Origin: Dipteris shenzhenensis
Taxonomy: Eukaryota > Polypodiophyta > Polypodiopsida > Gleicheniales
DNA: 64,000 nt
NCBI GenBank assembly: GCA_047967505.1
Contig: CM106540.1
Reading direction: 5' to 3' (one strand)
Both the position numbers and the translations under genes were made by a program. How positions within the stretch are numbered: position 1 is the first letter of the stretch; every line of letters starts with the position of its first letter. Positions 31,026-43,886 of the stretch are shown one piece after another. The notes under the pieces were generated by a model. It saw only the letters and a program-made list of their open reading frames with translations. It had not been told where the DNA came from and searched no databases.

Positions 31026-31633
31026 CTAGACTGTCTTTGCTAAAGTCCTATTCTTCCTTTCAATCCTTGCATGCTGTTGAGGAGTATCTGCACATGTGAA
31101 TTGTCTTTGAATGCCGTGTTTTCTGCAAAAGTTCATGAATGCTGAAGACATGTATTCACGTCCTCTATCTGATCTTATGACTTTGATCTTTCTGCCTATC
31201 TGGTTTTCTACCATGGCTTTGAATTCTTGAAATTTGGAAAACACTTCAGATTTCTCTTTCAGAAAGTAGACCCAATAATATCTATTGTAGTCGTCAATGA
31301 AAGTTAGGTAGTAAAGTGAACCATTGATGTTGCGGGCCTGAGCATAACCCCATACATCTGTATGAATCAAATTAAGAATACCTCATGCACGAGAGGTACC
31401 TATGACAAAGTTGGTTCACTTTTGTTTGCCGAAGCAGCCTGCTTTGCAAACTTTTCCAACAAACTGTAGCTTCGGAATCCCAAGTGCCATATTCTGATTC
31501 TTGAGATCTAACAAGTACTTGAAGTTGACATGACCATATCTCTTGTGCCATTTTGTAGATAGTGGCATCTGTTGCGGTTGAGTTGACATGGCATGCTTAC
31601 CTGGTACTGTAGCTAGCATTCTGTACAAGTATC
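31026..31633 (-). pseudogene. copia A pre-integrase and integrase fragment
   Basis: Begins LYRMLATVPGKH at the B junction. The GAG-pre-integrase block follows with KWHKRYGHVN, then a decayed C..C motif (CKAGCFGKQK). The integrase core has LIHTDVWGYAQ (first Asp), TFIDDYNRY, and VIRSDRGREYMS (second Asp). The Glu region is altered (QQHARIERKNRTL). It breaks into LINE-derived sequence at about 30990. Confidence 0.85.
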
Positions 31634-31890
31634 TAACAAAATATGAAGAGGGGAGAGGAGAAGAGTAGAGATGAGGAGAGAGGGCACAGCTAGAGAGCAC
31701 ACCACAAATGACTAACTGTACACTATATTTAGTTGAAAAAATAGAATATATACAAACCCTTTTAGGGTTAGGGTTAGGGGATCTAACCCTTTCCTTTATA
31801 GCACTCTATAAGGTTAGTGCTATGCACATATGATCACGTGATGGTGCTATGCACACATGATCACATGATGTTGAGCGTGAACTCTCAACA
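31634..31890 (-). repeat. 3' LTR of copia B
   Basis: Outer end reads TAACAAAAT where the other copies have TGACAAAAT, so the terminal CA of the minus-strand LTR has become TA. Preceded by the purine tract GAGGGAAGG on the minus strand. Confidence 0.92.
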
Positions 31891-31978
31891 CCTTCCCTCA
31901 AGATCAACATCATGAAGTAGGCCTTCCCTCAAGATGATGGTTCTGGGGAATTGAAGAAGGACTAAGCATTACATTCCA

Positions 31979-33127
31979 TCACACCCCTTTAATGGGAATG
32001 TCCTTCCTCTGCGTCAAACCAAGAGCTAGTCGGTGTTTCTCGAATAGCTCTTTACCTAGTGGTTTGGTAAAGATGTCTGCAACATTTTCTTTGCTATCAC
32101 AATGTTGCAAAGTGATGTCACCAAGTAACACTCTTTCTCTGATGAAGTGCTCTCTGACATCAATGTGCTTTGTCCTGGAGTGATATATTGGATTTTTGGC
32201 CAATGCTTGAGCCGATTGATTATCACAGTATATTATTGTTGCTTTGACTCATCAAAGTAATCTATTTCTGACAATAGTCTTTTGAGCCATATAGCCTCAC
32301 ATGCACCTGTAGTGAGTGCTCTATATTCTGCTTCAGTCAAAGACAAAGAAACAGTTGGTTGTTTGTTTGACAACCATGATATAGCACCTTGACCAAGGAA
32401 GAATGCATATCCCTGTGTCGATCTCCTAGTCTCATGATGTCCAACATAGTCACTGTCACAGTATCCATACAACCGTGGATGACTTCCTCTGTATTCTATC
32501 CCAAACTGTCTTGTACCTCTGATGTATCTCAAGACTCTTTTGGCTGCATTCCAGTGAGACTGTTTTGGATTTGCCATAAACTGTGCTAGTGAGCTTACTG
32601 CATAACAAATATCTGGCCGTGTGATTATCAGATATATAAGAGATCCAATGAGCTGCCTGTAGTATTTGTCATTAACTGTAGGCTTTTCTGAATCTTTAGT
32701 AAGTTTCAAACTCTATTCCATGGGAGTGGCTGCAATCTTGCAATCTGCCATATGAAACTTCTTTAGGAGATTGTCAACATACTTGAGCTAACTCATGAAT
32801 GTGCTATCTGAATCTCTCCAGAACTCAATTCCAAGACAATAGTGCATAAGTCCAAGATCTTTCATGTCGAACTCTGCAGATAAGTCTTGTTTCAATTTTC
32901 TGATGAAGCTATCCTTGCTTCCTGTCATAATCAGATCATCTACGTACAAAAGTGCAATAGTAATGTCTTCCCCTTGAACTTTGTAGTAGAGAGTATGATC
33001 TGCATTGGACTTCATGTATCCCAGATCAGCAAAATACTTATCAATTCTGCTATACCAACTTTTAGGTGCTTGCTTTAAGCCGTAGAGACTTTTCTTGAGA
33101 TGGCAAACCTTTTTCTCCTTTCGTGGT
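31979..33127 (-). pseudogene. copia B RT catalytic part and RNase H
   Basis: ITIALLYVDDLIMTGS (about 32965-32920) is the catalytic YVDD block; DMKDLGLMHYCLGIE follows. RNase H: YGYCDSDYVGH (about 32470), LSLTEAEYRALTTGACEA, and IHVREHFIRE-type HIDVREHFIRE with VADIFTKPL near the end (about 32050). Stops at about 32790, 32715 and 32230 break it. Confidence 0.85.
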
Positions 33128-34589
33128 TCAATTTGCTGGTTGTTGCATGTAGACTTCCTTGTCTAGATAACCATTGAGAAATGCATTCTTGACATCGAGC
33201 TGATATACATTCCATTTATTGAGTGTCGCTAGTGATATCAAGAACCGTATGGAATCCATCTTTGCTACTGGAGCATAAGTCTCATCATAGTCCTGACCAT
33301 ATTGTTGTGCAAATCCTTTTGCAACTAATCTGGCTTTATATCTCTGAATACTGCCATCTGGATTGTACTTCACTTTGTATACCCATTTGTTTGCTATGGC
33401 CTTCTTTCCTAGTGGAAGGTCGCATAATTCCCAAGTATTGTTCTTATACTGCGTCTTCAAAGTACACTAGCTCTTCTATAGCCATGATGGTAGTCATAAG
33501 AGCATAGTTGGTGGTTTCCACCTGAATTGCTTTGCCTTTCTGAGCATATGTCAATCTGGCTAGTGGTCTACTCTCCCTAGTAGACCGTCTGAGCTGCTGT
33601 GGCTCTGCTTGGGGTGTTCCTGGCAATTCTTGCTCTTCTTCATCATCCTGTTCTATAGATGATTGTGAAGTCAATGCTTCTATCTCCTGTGTAGGTGAGG
33701 TTTTCCATTCTGATTCCTCATCAAAGATTACATCTCTGGAGATAATGACTTTGCAGTTGATGTGATCATACAATTTGTATGTTTTGCTTTCTTCACTGTA
33801 GCCAACCATGATGCATTTGTGTGACTTCGCATCCAATTTTCTGCGATGATCATCATGTATGTGGGCATATGCTATGCAACCAAATATGCGGAGATGCCCA
33901 ATGCGTGGCTTGTGTCTAGTGAATGCTTCATAAGGCGTCATACCTTGTATCGGTTCAGTAGCAAGCCGATTAAGCAAATAGTTTGCTGTAGCTATTGCTT
34001 CTGCCCAATACTGATTCGAAAGATGCTTTTCACTAAGCATTGCTCTAGCACTGTCTGCTAAAGTCCCATTCTTCCTTTTAGCTATTGCATTCTACTGAGG
34101 AGTATCTGCACATGTGAATTGTCTTCGAATGCCGTGATTTTTGCAAAAGTTCATGAATGCTGAAGACATGTATTCACCTCCTCTATCTGATCTCATGACC
34201 TTGATCTTTCTGCCCGTCTAGTTTTCTACCATGGCTTTGAATTCTTGAAATCTGGAAAACACTTCAGATTTCTCTTTCAGAAAGTAGACCCAACAATATC
34301 TGCTGTAGTCATCGATGAAGGTCAAGTAGTAAAGTGAACCATTGATGCTGCAGGTCTGGGCATAACCCCATACATCTGTATGAATTAAATCAAGAATACC
34401 TCGAGCACGAGAGGTACTTTTGACAAAGTTGGTTCGCTTTTGTCTGCCGAAGCAGCATGCTTCACAAACTTTTCCAAGAAACTATAGCTTCGGAATCCCA
34501 ATTGCCATATTCTGATTTCTGAGATCTAACAAGTACTTGAAGTTGACATGACCATATCTCTTGTGCCATTTTGCAGATAGTGGCATCTA
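33128..34589 (-). pseudogene. copia B pre-integrase, integrase and RT N-terminal part
   Basis: PLSAKWHKRYGHVNFKYLL (about 34580) opens the pre-integrase block. Integrase motifs: LIHTDVWGYAQ, VMRSDRGGEYMS, then a Glu region with stops. Its C-terminal part is MLSEKHLSNQYWAEAIATAN and RHKPRIGHLRIFGC (34040-33870). RT begins WELCDLPLGKKAIANKWVYK and runs to YQLDVKNAFLNGYLDKEVYM (about 33170). At least three in-frame stops and small frame changes are visible. Confidence 0.85.
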
Positions 34590-35645
34590 TTGCATTTGAG
34601 CTGTCATGATTTCCTCTTCCTTAGGAATTCCCTTGATTACTGTTGGATTGACCGCCTTGGTCATACTGCTTCTTGCGGCAATCTCTTTCATAGTGTCCAA
34701 ACTTGTGACAGTAGTTGCACTGAATGTTTGACACATTGGTGGATGCATTCCCTCGTCCTTGAAATCTTCCTCGATTGGAATGATTTCCTCTTTGCTGATT
34801 TTGATGTTGCTGAGGATGATGCTGGTGCTGATTCTGACTTTGATTTTGTTGATGATGACCACTTTTTTGATATGATCTACCTCTGTTTCTGCCTTTGCCT
34901 GTGTTTCTATCTGAAGCTGTGAATGCCTGATCATTAGAATGACCTTTACATGCTTGAATGGCTTGAGTCCTGAGTTCTTCACCAAGTAGAACTGACTGAA
35001 GTTCTTCCAGTGTTGGAATTTGCCATTGGATGGCACTACTCTGGACTAGATTCTCATATCCTTCTCCTAGTCCATTCAGGATTACTTGAACCATTTCTGC
35101 AGGATTCATAGTCTCTCCTGTTGCTGCAAGTTGATTGTTGTAGTCTTTGATGCGGAGTACATAAGCATGACCAGTTTCATTGCTGTTGCGGAAACTCTGG
35201 TTGATTTGATTTCTCAGGTGAGAATCCTGGATGTGTTCTTGGACTCGTAGAGTGTGGCGAACATATCCCATGCTTCTTTTGATGTCTTGATTGTGTTGAG
35301 TTGTCCTAGCATGACATCTTGCACATTCTGCTTGATCAGGTGATAGGCATACTTATCTTTCTTATCCCATTCTGCTTGAGCTTGGGCAATGGCAGGATCT
35401 ACTACTGGTGCGGAAACTGTTTGTGTAGATGTAGATCCTGATGTAGATTCCATTGCTGGTGTTGTGACAACAGATGGAGTAGAGCTACTGGTGGCTGGAT
35501 CGGCCAATGGTCTAGGTGTAGATCCATTGACATACTCCCATTTGTCCTGAAGCACAAGAATGGTCTCCATTCGGTATTTCCATGTACCATAATTGGAGTT
35601 GTCTAACTTAGCAGATGCCTTCAGATTGAGGTTGCTAGTCGACAG
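34590..35645 (-). pseudogene. copia B gag, frameshifted and without start codon
   Basis: The frame matches copia A gag from TSNLNLKASAKLDNSN (about 35640) on, but the region holding the ATG in A is altered and no ATG is present here. A 1-bp deletion relative to A near 35217 shifts the frame after NTSRILT. The second frame gives NPAEMVQVILNGLGEG, then a Gln/His/Asn-rich stretch and a complete CX2CX4HX4C knuckle, CNYCHKFGHYERDC (about 34720-34680). After QGNS the sequence passes almost directly into pre-integrase sequence; the protease region seen in A is missing. Confidence 0.85.
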
Positions 35646-35869
35646 AATCAACTGCAAATACACTGAAGATGCCAAGTGAAATCTCTGTACCGTCAGTGAA
35701 GATAGAACTGCAGTATATAAAATATGATCCGTGTTACAAGGCTTGTGGCAATGATGCCGGGAATAGCCAAGAGGCTTTACAAGGCTGAAAATGATGTGCA
35801 CGATGCCATGAGATAGCCGAATAGGCTTTACAATAGTGGCATGTGTGTGTGAAATCAAGTGCTATCTGC

Positions 35870-37834
35870 CCACTGAATCAATCTGCAATGCCTCTGAACT
35901 CTAAAGTCTGCTCACTAAACTGATGAACGTAAGGTTTCAGGTAATGTAATGATGTGAAATCGGATGTGAGCGTATGGACTGACTCCGAGTAGGTACTAGT
36001 CGGGAATTTCGGGCATGGCTTAGATTGGCAACTTGGGGAATTCAAAGCGTCCCCTCTATGGCGATCTAGTCTACTCTGATCTAGATCTAAACCAACCATC
36101 GATTGATGAAAGAAAAACAAATAATTCCTTTTCTTTTGTTCTTTTTAAGTGCTGGGTCAGATGCGTCGATGTAGAGGCAAATGTGCGTGAAGGAAGTGGT
36201 TTTGTTGGCGAGGCTCAAATTTGAGTATAACTTGCGCTGAAATGTGCACGTGATGTAACGAGCGCGTAGAGCACAAAAAAACGAGCGACTTTCCTTTTTG
36301 GAGCACCCTCAAATTCTTCATGGATCAAGAGATATGACTTGATCTAGGTGGAGGGGCAAAAGGAGTGCAAATGTGCTCAATGATGATGTGTCACTGTGAG
36401 TCACATGCAGTGATGATGTGGCACTATGCTTAGCAAGAGGTGTGCCAGTGAAGCTCTGTGCTGAGGTGGCAATTATGTGCACATGCAGTGTGTGCACAGT
36501 GTGCCTGGCAAGGGACTGTGCCTGCAGGGGGTCAGTGCTGAGGTGGCACAGATGATGTCAGCAAGGTGACGTGGTAATGCTGACGTGGCACTGATGATGT
36601 GGCACTGATGACATGTCCCTGATGATGTGGCATAGGTGACGTGGTAGACGATGTGGCAATTGGTGATGATGTGTCACTGATGATGTGGCCTGCTTACGTG
36701 GTCGATGACATGGCAGTTGAGCTAGCACGGTGACATGGCAGATGAGATGACATGGCAATTGGAGATAAGGGTGCCACATGTCACAATGTTGACCACACCT
36801 TAACTGAGGTTTACTTGACCTTGGTTAATGTAACCAACCCTTTGGTGATAAGGTCGGGTGACCTTGGGTGTGCGGATAGATGCCACATGTCAAAAATCTA
36901 ACCAATGATCAAACCCAGGGTGCACTGACTTAACTCGAGTCAGAGCCTATCTACCACGTGTCGCAAGGGTAGAGCCTTGGGAGATCTAACGGAATCTGTC
37001 AGATTCCGTCAACATAGAAAAGACTCCGACGTCGATGGAGCGGCGCTGCCCGTGCGTGGGTTCGTTGAGGCGCTGCTGTCGATGGAGCGGCCCGTTGGAG
37101 CTTGCCCGTTGCAGAGTTGAAGGGTCATTGGAGCGCTATCGGCGCGGCTGAGGTCACTGGCTATTGCTTACAGGGGGACCAGGAGGCGGTGCTTCTACCA
37201 AAGTATGGCATAGATGCTGGATTCCAAGAAATGGAGGACACGCGACAATGACTGCCTGCTAGAACGATTGTAGGCCGAAAAAGAATTGCACAAGAGCAAG
37301 AACTTGCTGCTATCGAAACAACGTGCACAAATGGTAAAAATTCAGCAACGCTGCTTGGTTGATGAAGTCGTAGGAGCCGCTAGAGCTTGCTATGCTTGTT
37401 GTCATAGGAGTTGCTGTGGAAGGCTAGTGAATGGCAGGCTCATTTTCAAGTGCTTCTGCTGCTTTGTTGTTGAGGCCTTGCTGCTTTGCAAAGTTGCTAC
37501 TGTAGAAGGAGTTGGTGGCCGAATGGATAGCTAGAAGCCTTATGCTACCCGCCAAGTCTTTCTTTCTCTCAAACAAGACTCTATTCATACATTATCATAG
37601 CAAAATTTCTCCCTATATCTCTCTCTATATCTCTCTCAGTTGAGGGAAGAATACCTCGCAAGTAAAGCACTCTCTTTGTCACAATGGAAATCTCTCAAGA
37701 ACAATGATGGAAATTTCTTTCAACGGAAGTGAAGGGAAGGATCTCACAATCACTCGAGAACTCTCAATCTCACAATCTCTCACACTCTCAAGGATCACAA
37801 TGCCTCAGCGGAAGGCAAGGGAGATCTGATACCA
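35870..37834 (-). other. copia B 5' leader with tandem GATGATGTGGCA-type repeats
   Basis: About 2 kb between the 5' LTR and gag without a conserved frame. From about 36380 to 36780 short units around GATGATGTGGCACTGATG recur many times with variation. The copia A leader (40380-40870) has the same type of repeats. Confidence 0.75.
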
Positions 37835-38091
37835 TGACAAAATATGAAGAGAGGAGAGGAGAAGAGTGGAGATGAGGAGAGAGGGCACAGCTAGAGAGCA
37901 CACCACAAATGACTAACTGTACACTAGATTTAGTTGAAAAAATAGAATATATACAAACCCTTTTAGGGTTAGGGTTAGGGGATCTAACCCTTTCCTTTAT
38001 AGCACTCTATAAGGTTAGTGCTATGCACATATGATCACGTGATGGTGCTATGCACACATGATCACATGATGTTGAGCGTGAACTCTCAACA
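37835..38091 (-). repeat. 5' LTR of copia B
   Basis: 257 bp, same family as 29755-30011, 31634-31890 and 42300-42557. Confidence 0.93.
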
Positions 38092-38121
38092 GTGTCCTTC
38101 CTTGACACCTTTTGCTACTAG

Positions 38122-39599
38122 CTAACATCTTCTAGATTTGTCTCTGATAGTGCATTCATCTCTGTCAAAGATGACTTGATAGTGGTGTTCTGTCATTTGA
38201 CCTACTGACAAAAGGTTCTTGCTGAGCTTCGAAACATAGAGCACATCTTTTACCAATCCTTTCGTACCAGTGAAATTGTTCATAGGGATAACACCTATCC
38301 CTTGAACTGGATTTGGTGTATTATCTATTGTGTAGAGGACATTTTCTGACCTTCTAATGGTTTCATCTCTGTGAACCATTCGTGATGATTTGTCATGTGA
38401 GATGATGCATTGCTGTTTCAATATACCAAGGATCCTGTTCCGCTTGGTCAACTTGATAGGCTGAAATCCTCTTTGGGATTGCAATGAGTGTCTAGGTACA
38501 CTATCAGTTTGCTGCATTTCCTCGCTCGCAAGAAACATATTCCCACGTTCATTTGCAAAATGATTGTGACTAGAATGTCCACCAACAATGATTTCCTCTA
38601 CCTCAAAAATTCCCTCAGCTGGATTGACCACCTTGGTCGTACTGCTTCTTGCGGTTCATAGTGTCCAAACTTGTGACAGTAGTTGCACTAGATGTTTGGC
38701 ATGTTGGTGGATGCATTCCCTCGTCCTTGGAATCTTCCTCGGTTGGAATGATTTCCTCTTTGCTGATTCTGATGTTGCTGAGAATGATGCTGATGCTGAT
38801 TTTGCTAATGATGACCTTGTTGTTGCTGATGATTACCACTTCTCTGATATGATTTGTCTCTACCTTTGCTTCTATCTGAAGTTGTGAATGCCTGATCTTT
38901 TCGTGCTTGAATGGCCTGAGTCCTGAGCTCTTCACCAAGTAGGATTGACTAGAGCTCTTCCAATGTCAAAATTTGCCGTTGGATGGCAATACTCTGGACT
39001 AGATTCTTGTATCCCTCTCCTAGTCCATTCAGGATTACTTGAACCATTTCTGCAGGGTTCATAGTCTCTCCAGCTACTGCAAGTTGATTGTTGTAGTCTT
39101 TTATCTGGAGTACATAAGCATGACCGGTTTCGCTGCTGTTGCAAAAAATCTGGTTGATTTGGTTTCTCAGTGTGAGAATCCTAGATGTGTTCTTGGACTC
39201 ATAGAGAGTTGCGAACATATCCCATGCTTCTTTCGACGTCTTGACTATGTTGAGCTGTCCTAGCATCACATCTTGCACATTCTGCTTGGTCAGATGATAG
39301 GCGTACTTGTATTTCTTATCCCATTCTACTTGAGCTCGGGCAATGGCAGGATTTGCTACGGGTGCAAGAATTGTTTGTGTAGCTGTTGATGTCGTAGATC
39401 CTGTTGTTGGTGCTGTGACAATAGGTGGAGTAGAGCTACTGGTGGCTGGATCGTCCAATGGTCTAGGTGTAGATCCATCAACATACTCCCATTTGTCGTG
39501 AAGTACAAGAATGGTCTCCATTCGATATTTCCATGTACTATAATTGGAGTTGTCTAGCTTAGCAGATGCCTCCAGATTGAGGTTGCTAGTCGTAGACAT
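38122..39599 (-). pseudogene. copia A gag and protease-region remnant
   Basis: Starts MSTTSNLNLEASAKLDNSN at ATG 39599. The gag core has WKYRMETILVLHDKWEYVDG and NAAEMVQVILNGLGEG-type sequence (PAEMVQVILNGLGEGY). A stop near 38950 and a frame change follow. The zinc knuckle is broken: CNYCHKFGHYE is present but the last cysteine is lost to a small deletion. The next frame (38631-38122) covers the protease region, ending GTKGLVKDVLYVSKLSKNLL and VGQMTEH. The protease active-site DSG is not recognisable. The segment ends at the copia B insertion (38091). Confidence 0.85.
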
Positions 39600-39859
39600 G
39601 GTGCAAGAAATGTACTCAAAGTGTCATGAAAATCACTTTATAAATCAACTGCAAAAAAGAAAACAGTGACTGTGCCAAGTGGAATCTCTGAACTGTCGAT
39701 GAAGAACTGCAATATATAAAATCTAATTTGTGTTACAAGACTTGTGGCAAATGATGTCGAGAATAGCCAAGAGGCTTTACAAGGCCAAAATAATGTGCAC
39801 AATGCGTGAAATAGCTGTGTAGGCTTTACAATGGTGGCATGTGTGTGTGAAATCAAATG

Positions 39860-42004
39860 CTATCTGCCCACTGAACAATCGGCAACGCCTCTAAACTCTC
39901 TGAAGTTGGCTCACTGAACTTATGAATGTCAGGTTTTAGGTAATATGCTGATGTGAAACCGTATGTGAGCGTATGGACTAACTCCGAGTAAGTACAAGTC
40001 GAGAATTTCGAGCATGGCTTAGATTGGCAACTTGGAGAAATTCAAAGCATCCCCTTTATGGCGATCTAGTCTACTCTAATCTAGATCTATACCAACCGTC
40101 GATCGATGAAAGAACAGCAAATAATTCCTTTTCTTTTGTTCTTTTTAAGTGTCGGGTCAAATGCATCGATGTAGAGGTGAATGTGCGTGTAGGATGTGGA
40201 TTTAACGGTAGCGAGGCTCAAATGTGAGTGTAACTTGTGCCAAAATATGCACGTGATGTAATGAGCATGTAGAGCACAAAAAAACGAGCGACTTTCCTTT
40301 TTGGAGCGCCCTCAAATTCTTCCTGGATCAAGAGATACGACTTGGTCTAGCTGGAGGGGCAAAAGGAGTGCAAATGGTGCTCAATGATGATGTGTCATTG
40401 TGGGTCACATGCAGTGATGATGTGGCACTGTGCCTAGCGAGAGGTGTTCCTGTGAAGCAGTGATGAGGTGGTAGGAGTGGTCACATGCAGTGAAGCACTG
40501 TGTGTGCCTGCAGAGGTCAGTGTGCCACATGGCACTGATGATGTGGCACTACTTACTGAACAGGGTGATGTGGCAGTTGATTGGTCAACCTTGATGACAT
40601 GGCACTTTGACTTTTACTGTCAAGGTGGAATACTGATGTGGCACATGTGATTGGACCTACCCATGTGGCATGGCTCTTGCTGACTCGATTACTGACGTGG
40701 CAAGCGGTGGTGATGTGGCCTGATGAGCTGGTAGTCTGATGTGGCTAGATGATGTGTCAAGATGGGGTGACATGGCAGTGGAGATAAGATCTACCACATG
40801 TCAGATGACGTGGAGGATAAGGATGATGTGGCATTTGCCACGTGTCAAAAGGCTAACCAATCTATGGTGACTGCAAGCTGATCGGGCTAATTTGACTAGG
40901 GTTATGCTAACTAACCCTATCAATCCTTGAGGATAAGGTGGATTGATATTGCACCATGTGTCGCATATAGAGCAAAGACGGAATCTTCTAGATTCTGTCA
41001 AAATCTATAGAGATTCTGTTGACATGACTCTAGTGAGCTTGAAGCTTCGTTCGGTGGAGACTTGGCCGGTCATCGCGCTGTAGAGATCGCTGATGATGTT
41101 GCTGGTGCTATTGATCAGAGGAGACTGGAGCTCGGGAGCGGCCATCATGATGGAAGCTTGGAGTGCTTAAAGGAGTTGGCTGGAGCAGCAGGTTGTGAGT
41201 CTGTGGCGCTATTGTAGTACCTTTGTTGAGGCTTGCTTTCTACAGAGCTACCGCCGATCGAGGCTTGTGGTGGCAGAAGCTTTGGCTATGAGCTGTGGAG
41301 TGAGAGCTGCTTTCACGTAAGTGTTGTGTTGCCCTTGTGGGCGTAGAGGAGTAGCCACTTGAAGCTTTGGAGGCGGTGCTTTTGGAAGGAGCTACTGTTG
41401 GATTGTGAGGAGTTGCCTAGAGCATGGAGCGTTGAGCCACTGATAGCGCAGCTGAAAGGCGTTTGGAGCTTAGGCTTGCAGAGCGTCGTTGAAGATGTCT
41501 TTAAGCGAAGATCGATTAGAGAGATATGGTGTTTGGAGCTTGCAGGGTCCGTTGATGATGGTGAAGGAGCTGGTCATTGGAGAGGTGAGTGCGCTTAGTC
41601 ATCACACGAGTCATTGTGAGCAGAAGGTTGTTGTGACAAAGGCTAGTGGTGTGGAGTCATGGCAGGTGCTAGTAGAGCTCGTGAGCCTGTGAGCTAGGCA
41701 TTGGAGGCTGCTGGAAGCCTTACAAGGCTCGTTGTCGACCATTTAGGCTTGCTAGAGTAGGAGCACTATAGGAGAGCCGATGCCTATGGCTTACAAGGTC
41801 GTCAAGTCATTGAGGTGCTTGTTGCAACTTAGAATGGCTACTTGTTGTGAAGCATGGGCTACTCAGGTGTCATGTATATGAAGCTAGAGTCGAGTATGAG
41901 CTGCAGTCCCATGAAGTCGAGGCGCTTAGAAAGAGTGCCTAGAGGAGAAGAAGGTCCCGTAGAGAACCTTCGATTGACTGCTGATGTAGAGAATACAAAG
42001 GAGC

Positions 42005-42042
<38 letters not shown>

Positions 42043-42299
42043 ATATTCATCTCAAAGCATTACACTCCCTATATTTCTCTCAGAGCATTACTCTCACAAT
42101 CTCTTGGAATCACTCATAAGTTCTCAATGGAATGAAGAGAAATCCTCACATGGAACTCAAGCAATGAACGAAAATGGACGGAATTTTCTCTCAATGGAAG
42201 AGGATGGAACACTCAATCTCTCTCAATCTCTCAATCTCTCAATTGCTCTCACAAGAAGGATGGCACCTTAGCGGAAGGCAAAACCATGCTTTGATACCA
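39860..42299 (-). other. copia A 5' leader with tandem repeats and (CT)n
   Basis: Collinear in part with the copia B leader (both have the CGATCTAGTCTACTC block: about 36060 and 40063). Degenerate TGATGTGGCA-type repeats at about 40380-40870; a (CT)n run at 42007-42039. No conserved frame. Confidence 0.75.
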
Positions 42300-42557
42300 T
42301 GACAAAATATGAAGAGGGGAGAGGAGAAGAGTGGAGATGAGGAGAGAGGGCACAACTAGAGAGCACACCACAAATGACTAACTGTACACTAGATTTAGTT
42401 GAAAAAATAGAATATATACAAACCCATTTAGGGTTAGGGTTAGGGGATCTAACCCTTTCCTTTATAGCACTCTATTGGGTTTAGTGCTATGCACATTTGA
42501 TCACATGATGGTGCTATGCACACCTGATCACATGATGTTGAGCGTGAACTCTCAACA
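42300..42557 (-). repeat. 5' LTR of copia A
   Basis: Same family as the other three LTR copies; includes a TTTAGGGTTAGGGTTAGGGG stretch near 42426. The primer binding site begins at 42299 on the minus strand. Confidence 0.93.
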
Positions 42558-42562
42558 AGTGA

Positions 42563-43810
42563 AACTATGCCTGCCCATGTTATGGGCTCACCTCAGGTGG
42601 GCAATCTTGTTGTTGGTGTCCATACATGGACTGCAACTCACTCTTCATGCTTTGCATTCTCCTCTCTCATATTCACAATCCCCTTGCCAACATGAATGTC
42701 TACTTCATGCACTTCACACTCAGATTCCACTTCTTCATCCACAAGGGACAACAAAAGTTCCAAAACTAGAGGGCCCTCAAAACCAAGACGAGAGAGTATC
42801 TTTCCTTCCCCTACTTGTCTTCTTATTAGTGCCAACAATTTTGGCATCACTAGGCATTACACTTATCTATCGCCAACCCTTTTATTCATCCCCTTGGCAC
42901 TAAGGATTTTGGCATCACCATCTGTAAAAATAACATTTTCTACCACTAATTTTTGCCTCCAAAGTCGCCAATTATACCGCTATAAGCCTCAAAGTTTCCT
43001 CACTTTCCTTAAGCTATTGCTAGTGTTTACACAAGGCTTCATCACTACCTTTACAATTGCACATCGCGAGGCAATCCCATTGCTACCATATCGGAAATGA
43101 CTTTTAAGAGAGTTCTAAAAGCATTGGATTTTAAGAAGTTTCTTATGCAAGTTTCTAGTAGAGGTGCAAGATAAGAAGCACACATGCTGAGCAAATATAG
43201 ATGAATGCAAGAAGTGGAGAGGATCACTAACCACACTCTACACATGTAGAGAAAATATCTCGTGAACTCACTAAATGGCCTTTCAAGGAAGTAACAAGTT
43301 GTTAGATAATAATAATAATAATCAAAGGTCAAATTCCAAAACTTGAGTATCCTTTCTATGTGAATTCTACAAGATAAGGAGATACACATTAAATTGTGTG
43401 TGCTCAAGATAGCCATGAGGTATGATGCAAATTTAATTCATTTTCTTATTGACAGTGTTGCAATTGCATATATACATTGTAGAAAGCGTTGCACATGTAC
43501 ATTTACATTATAGGTAGGAGATATGTAGATATCTACAATGTAAGTGTTGTACGTTGTAGATATGTAGACATCTATAATGTAAGTGCTAAAAGTGTTGCAT
43601 TTGTATAGGGGTAGATGCATGGTTGGGTGGACTCAAAGTATGTCTTAAGACATTGCTTTTTAACTGCTTGTAGAAGCACAAGTCTTCTAAATTGAAATTC
43701 AAAAGAGAGAGCTCATTTAAAATTAGTGGAAACCAAACTTGTAACTCCCATGTCTCACATCCACCATCTTGTAAACATAACTCCCACATCCACCATCTTC
43801 ATCCCATTGG

Positions 43811-43886
<76 letters not shown>

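Larger units (their letters stand above)
31634..38091 (-). mobile_element. Ty1/copia element B, nested in copia A
   Basis: LTRs at 31634-31890 (3') and 37835-38091 (5') differ at four sites in 257 bp. Flanking 5-mers are GTATC (31629-31633) and GTGTC (38092-38096), a target duplication with one transition. The primer site next to the 5' LTR starts TGGTATCAGA on the minus strand. Same family as its host element A. It retains gag, integrase, RT and RNase H segments but no protease region, and has several stops and a gag frameshift. Confidence 0.92.
29755..42557 (-). mobile_element. Ty1/copia element A, minus strand, interrupted by copia B
   Basis: Outer LTRs at 29755-30011 (3') and 42300-42557 (5') are flanked by a perfect 5-bp duplication AGTGA (29750-29754 and 42558-42562). 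The primer site next to the 5' LTR reads TGGTATCAAAGC on the minus strand. Internal sequence resumes cleanly across copia B: the frame ending near 38100 continues at 31628 into the pre-integrase domain. The LTRs differ by about seven substitutions and one indel, more than those of B, as nesting requires. A carries a LINE-derived insert in pol and lacks RT catalytic and RNase H domains. Confidence 0.92.
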
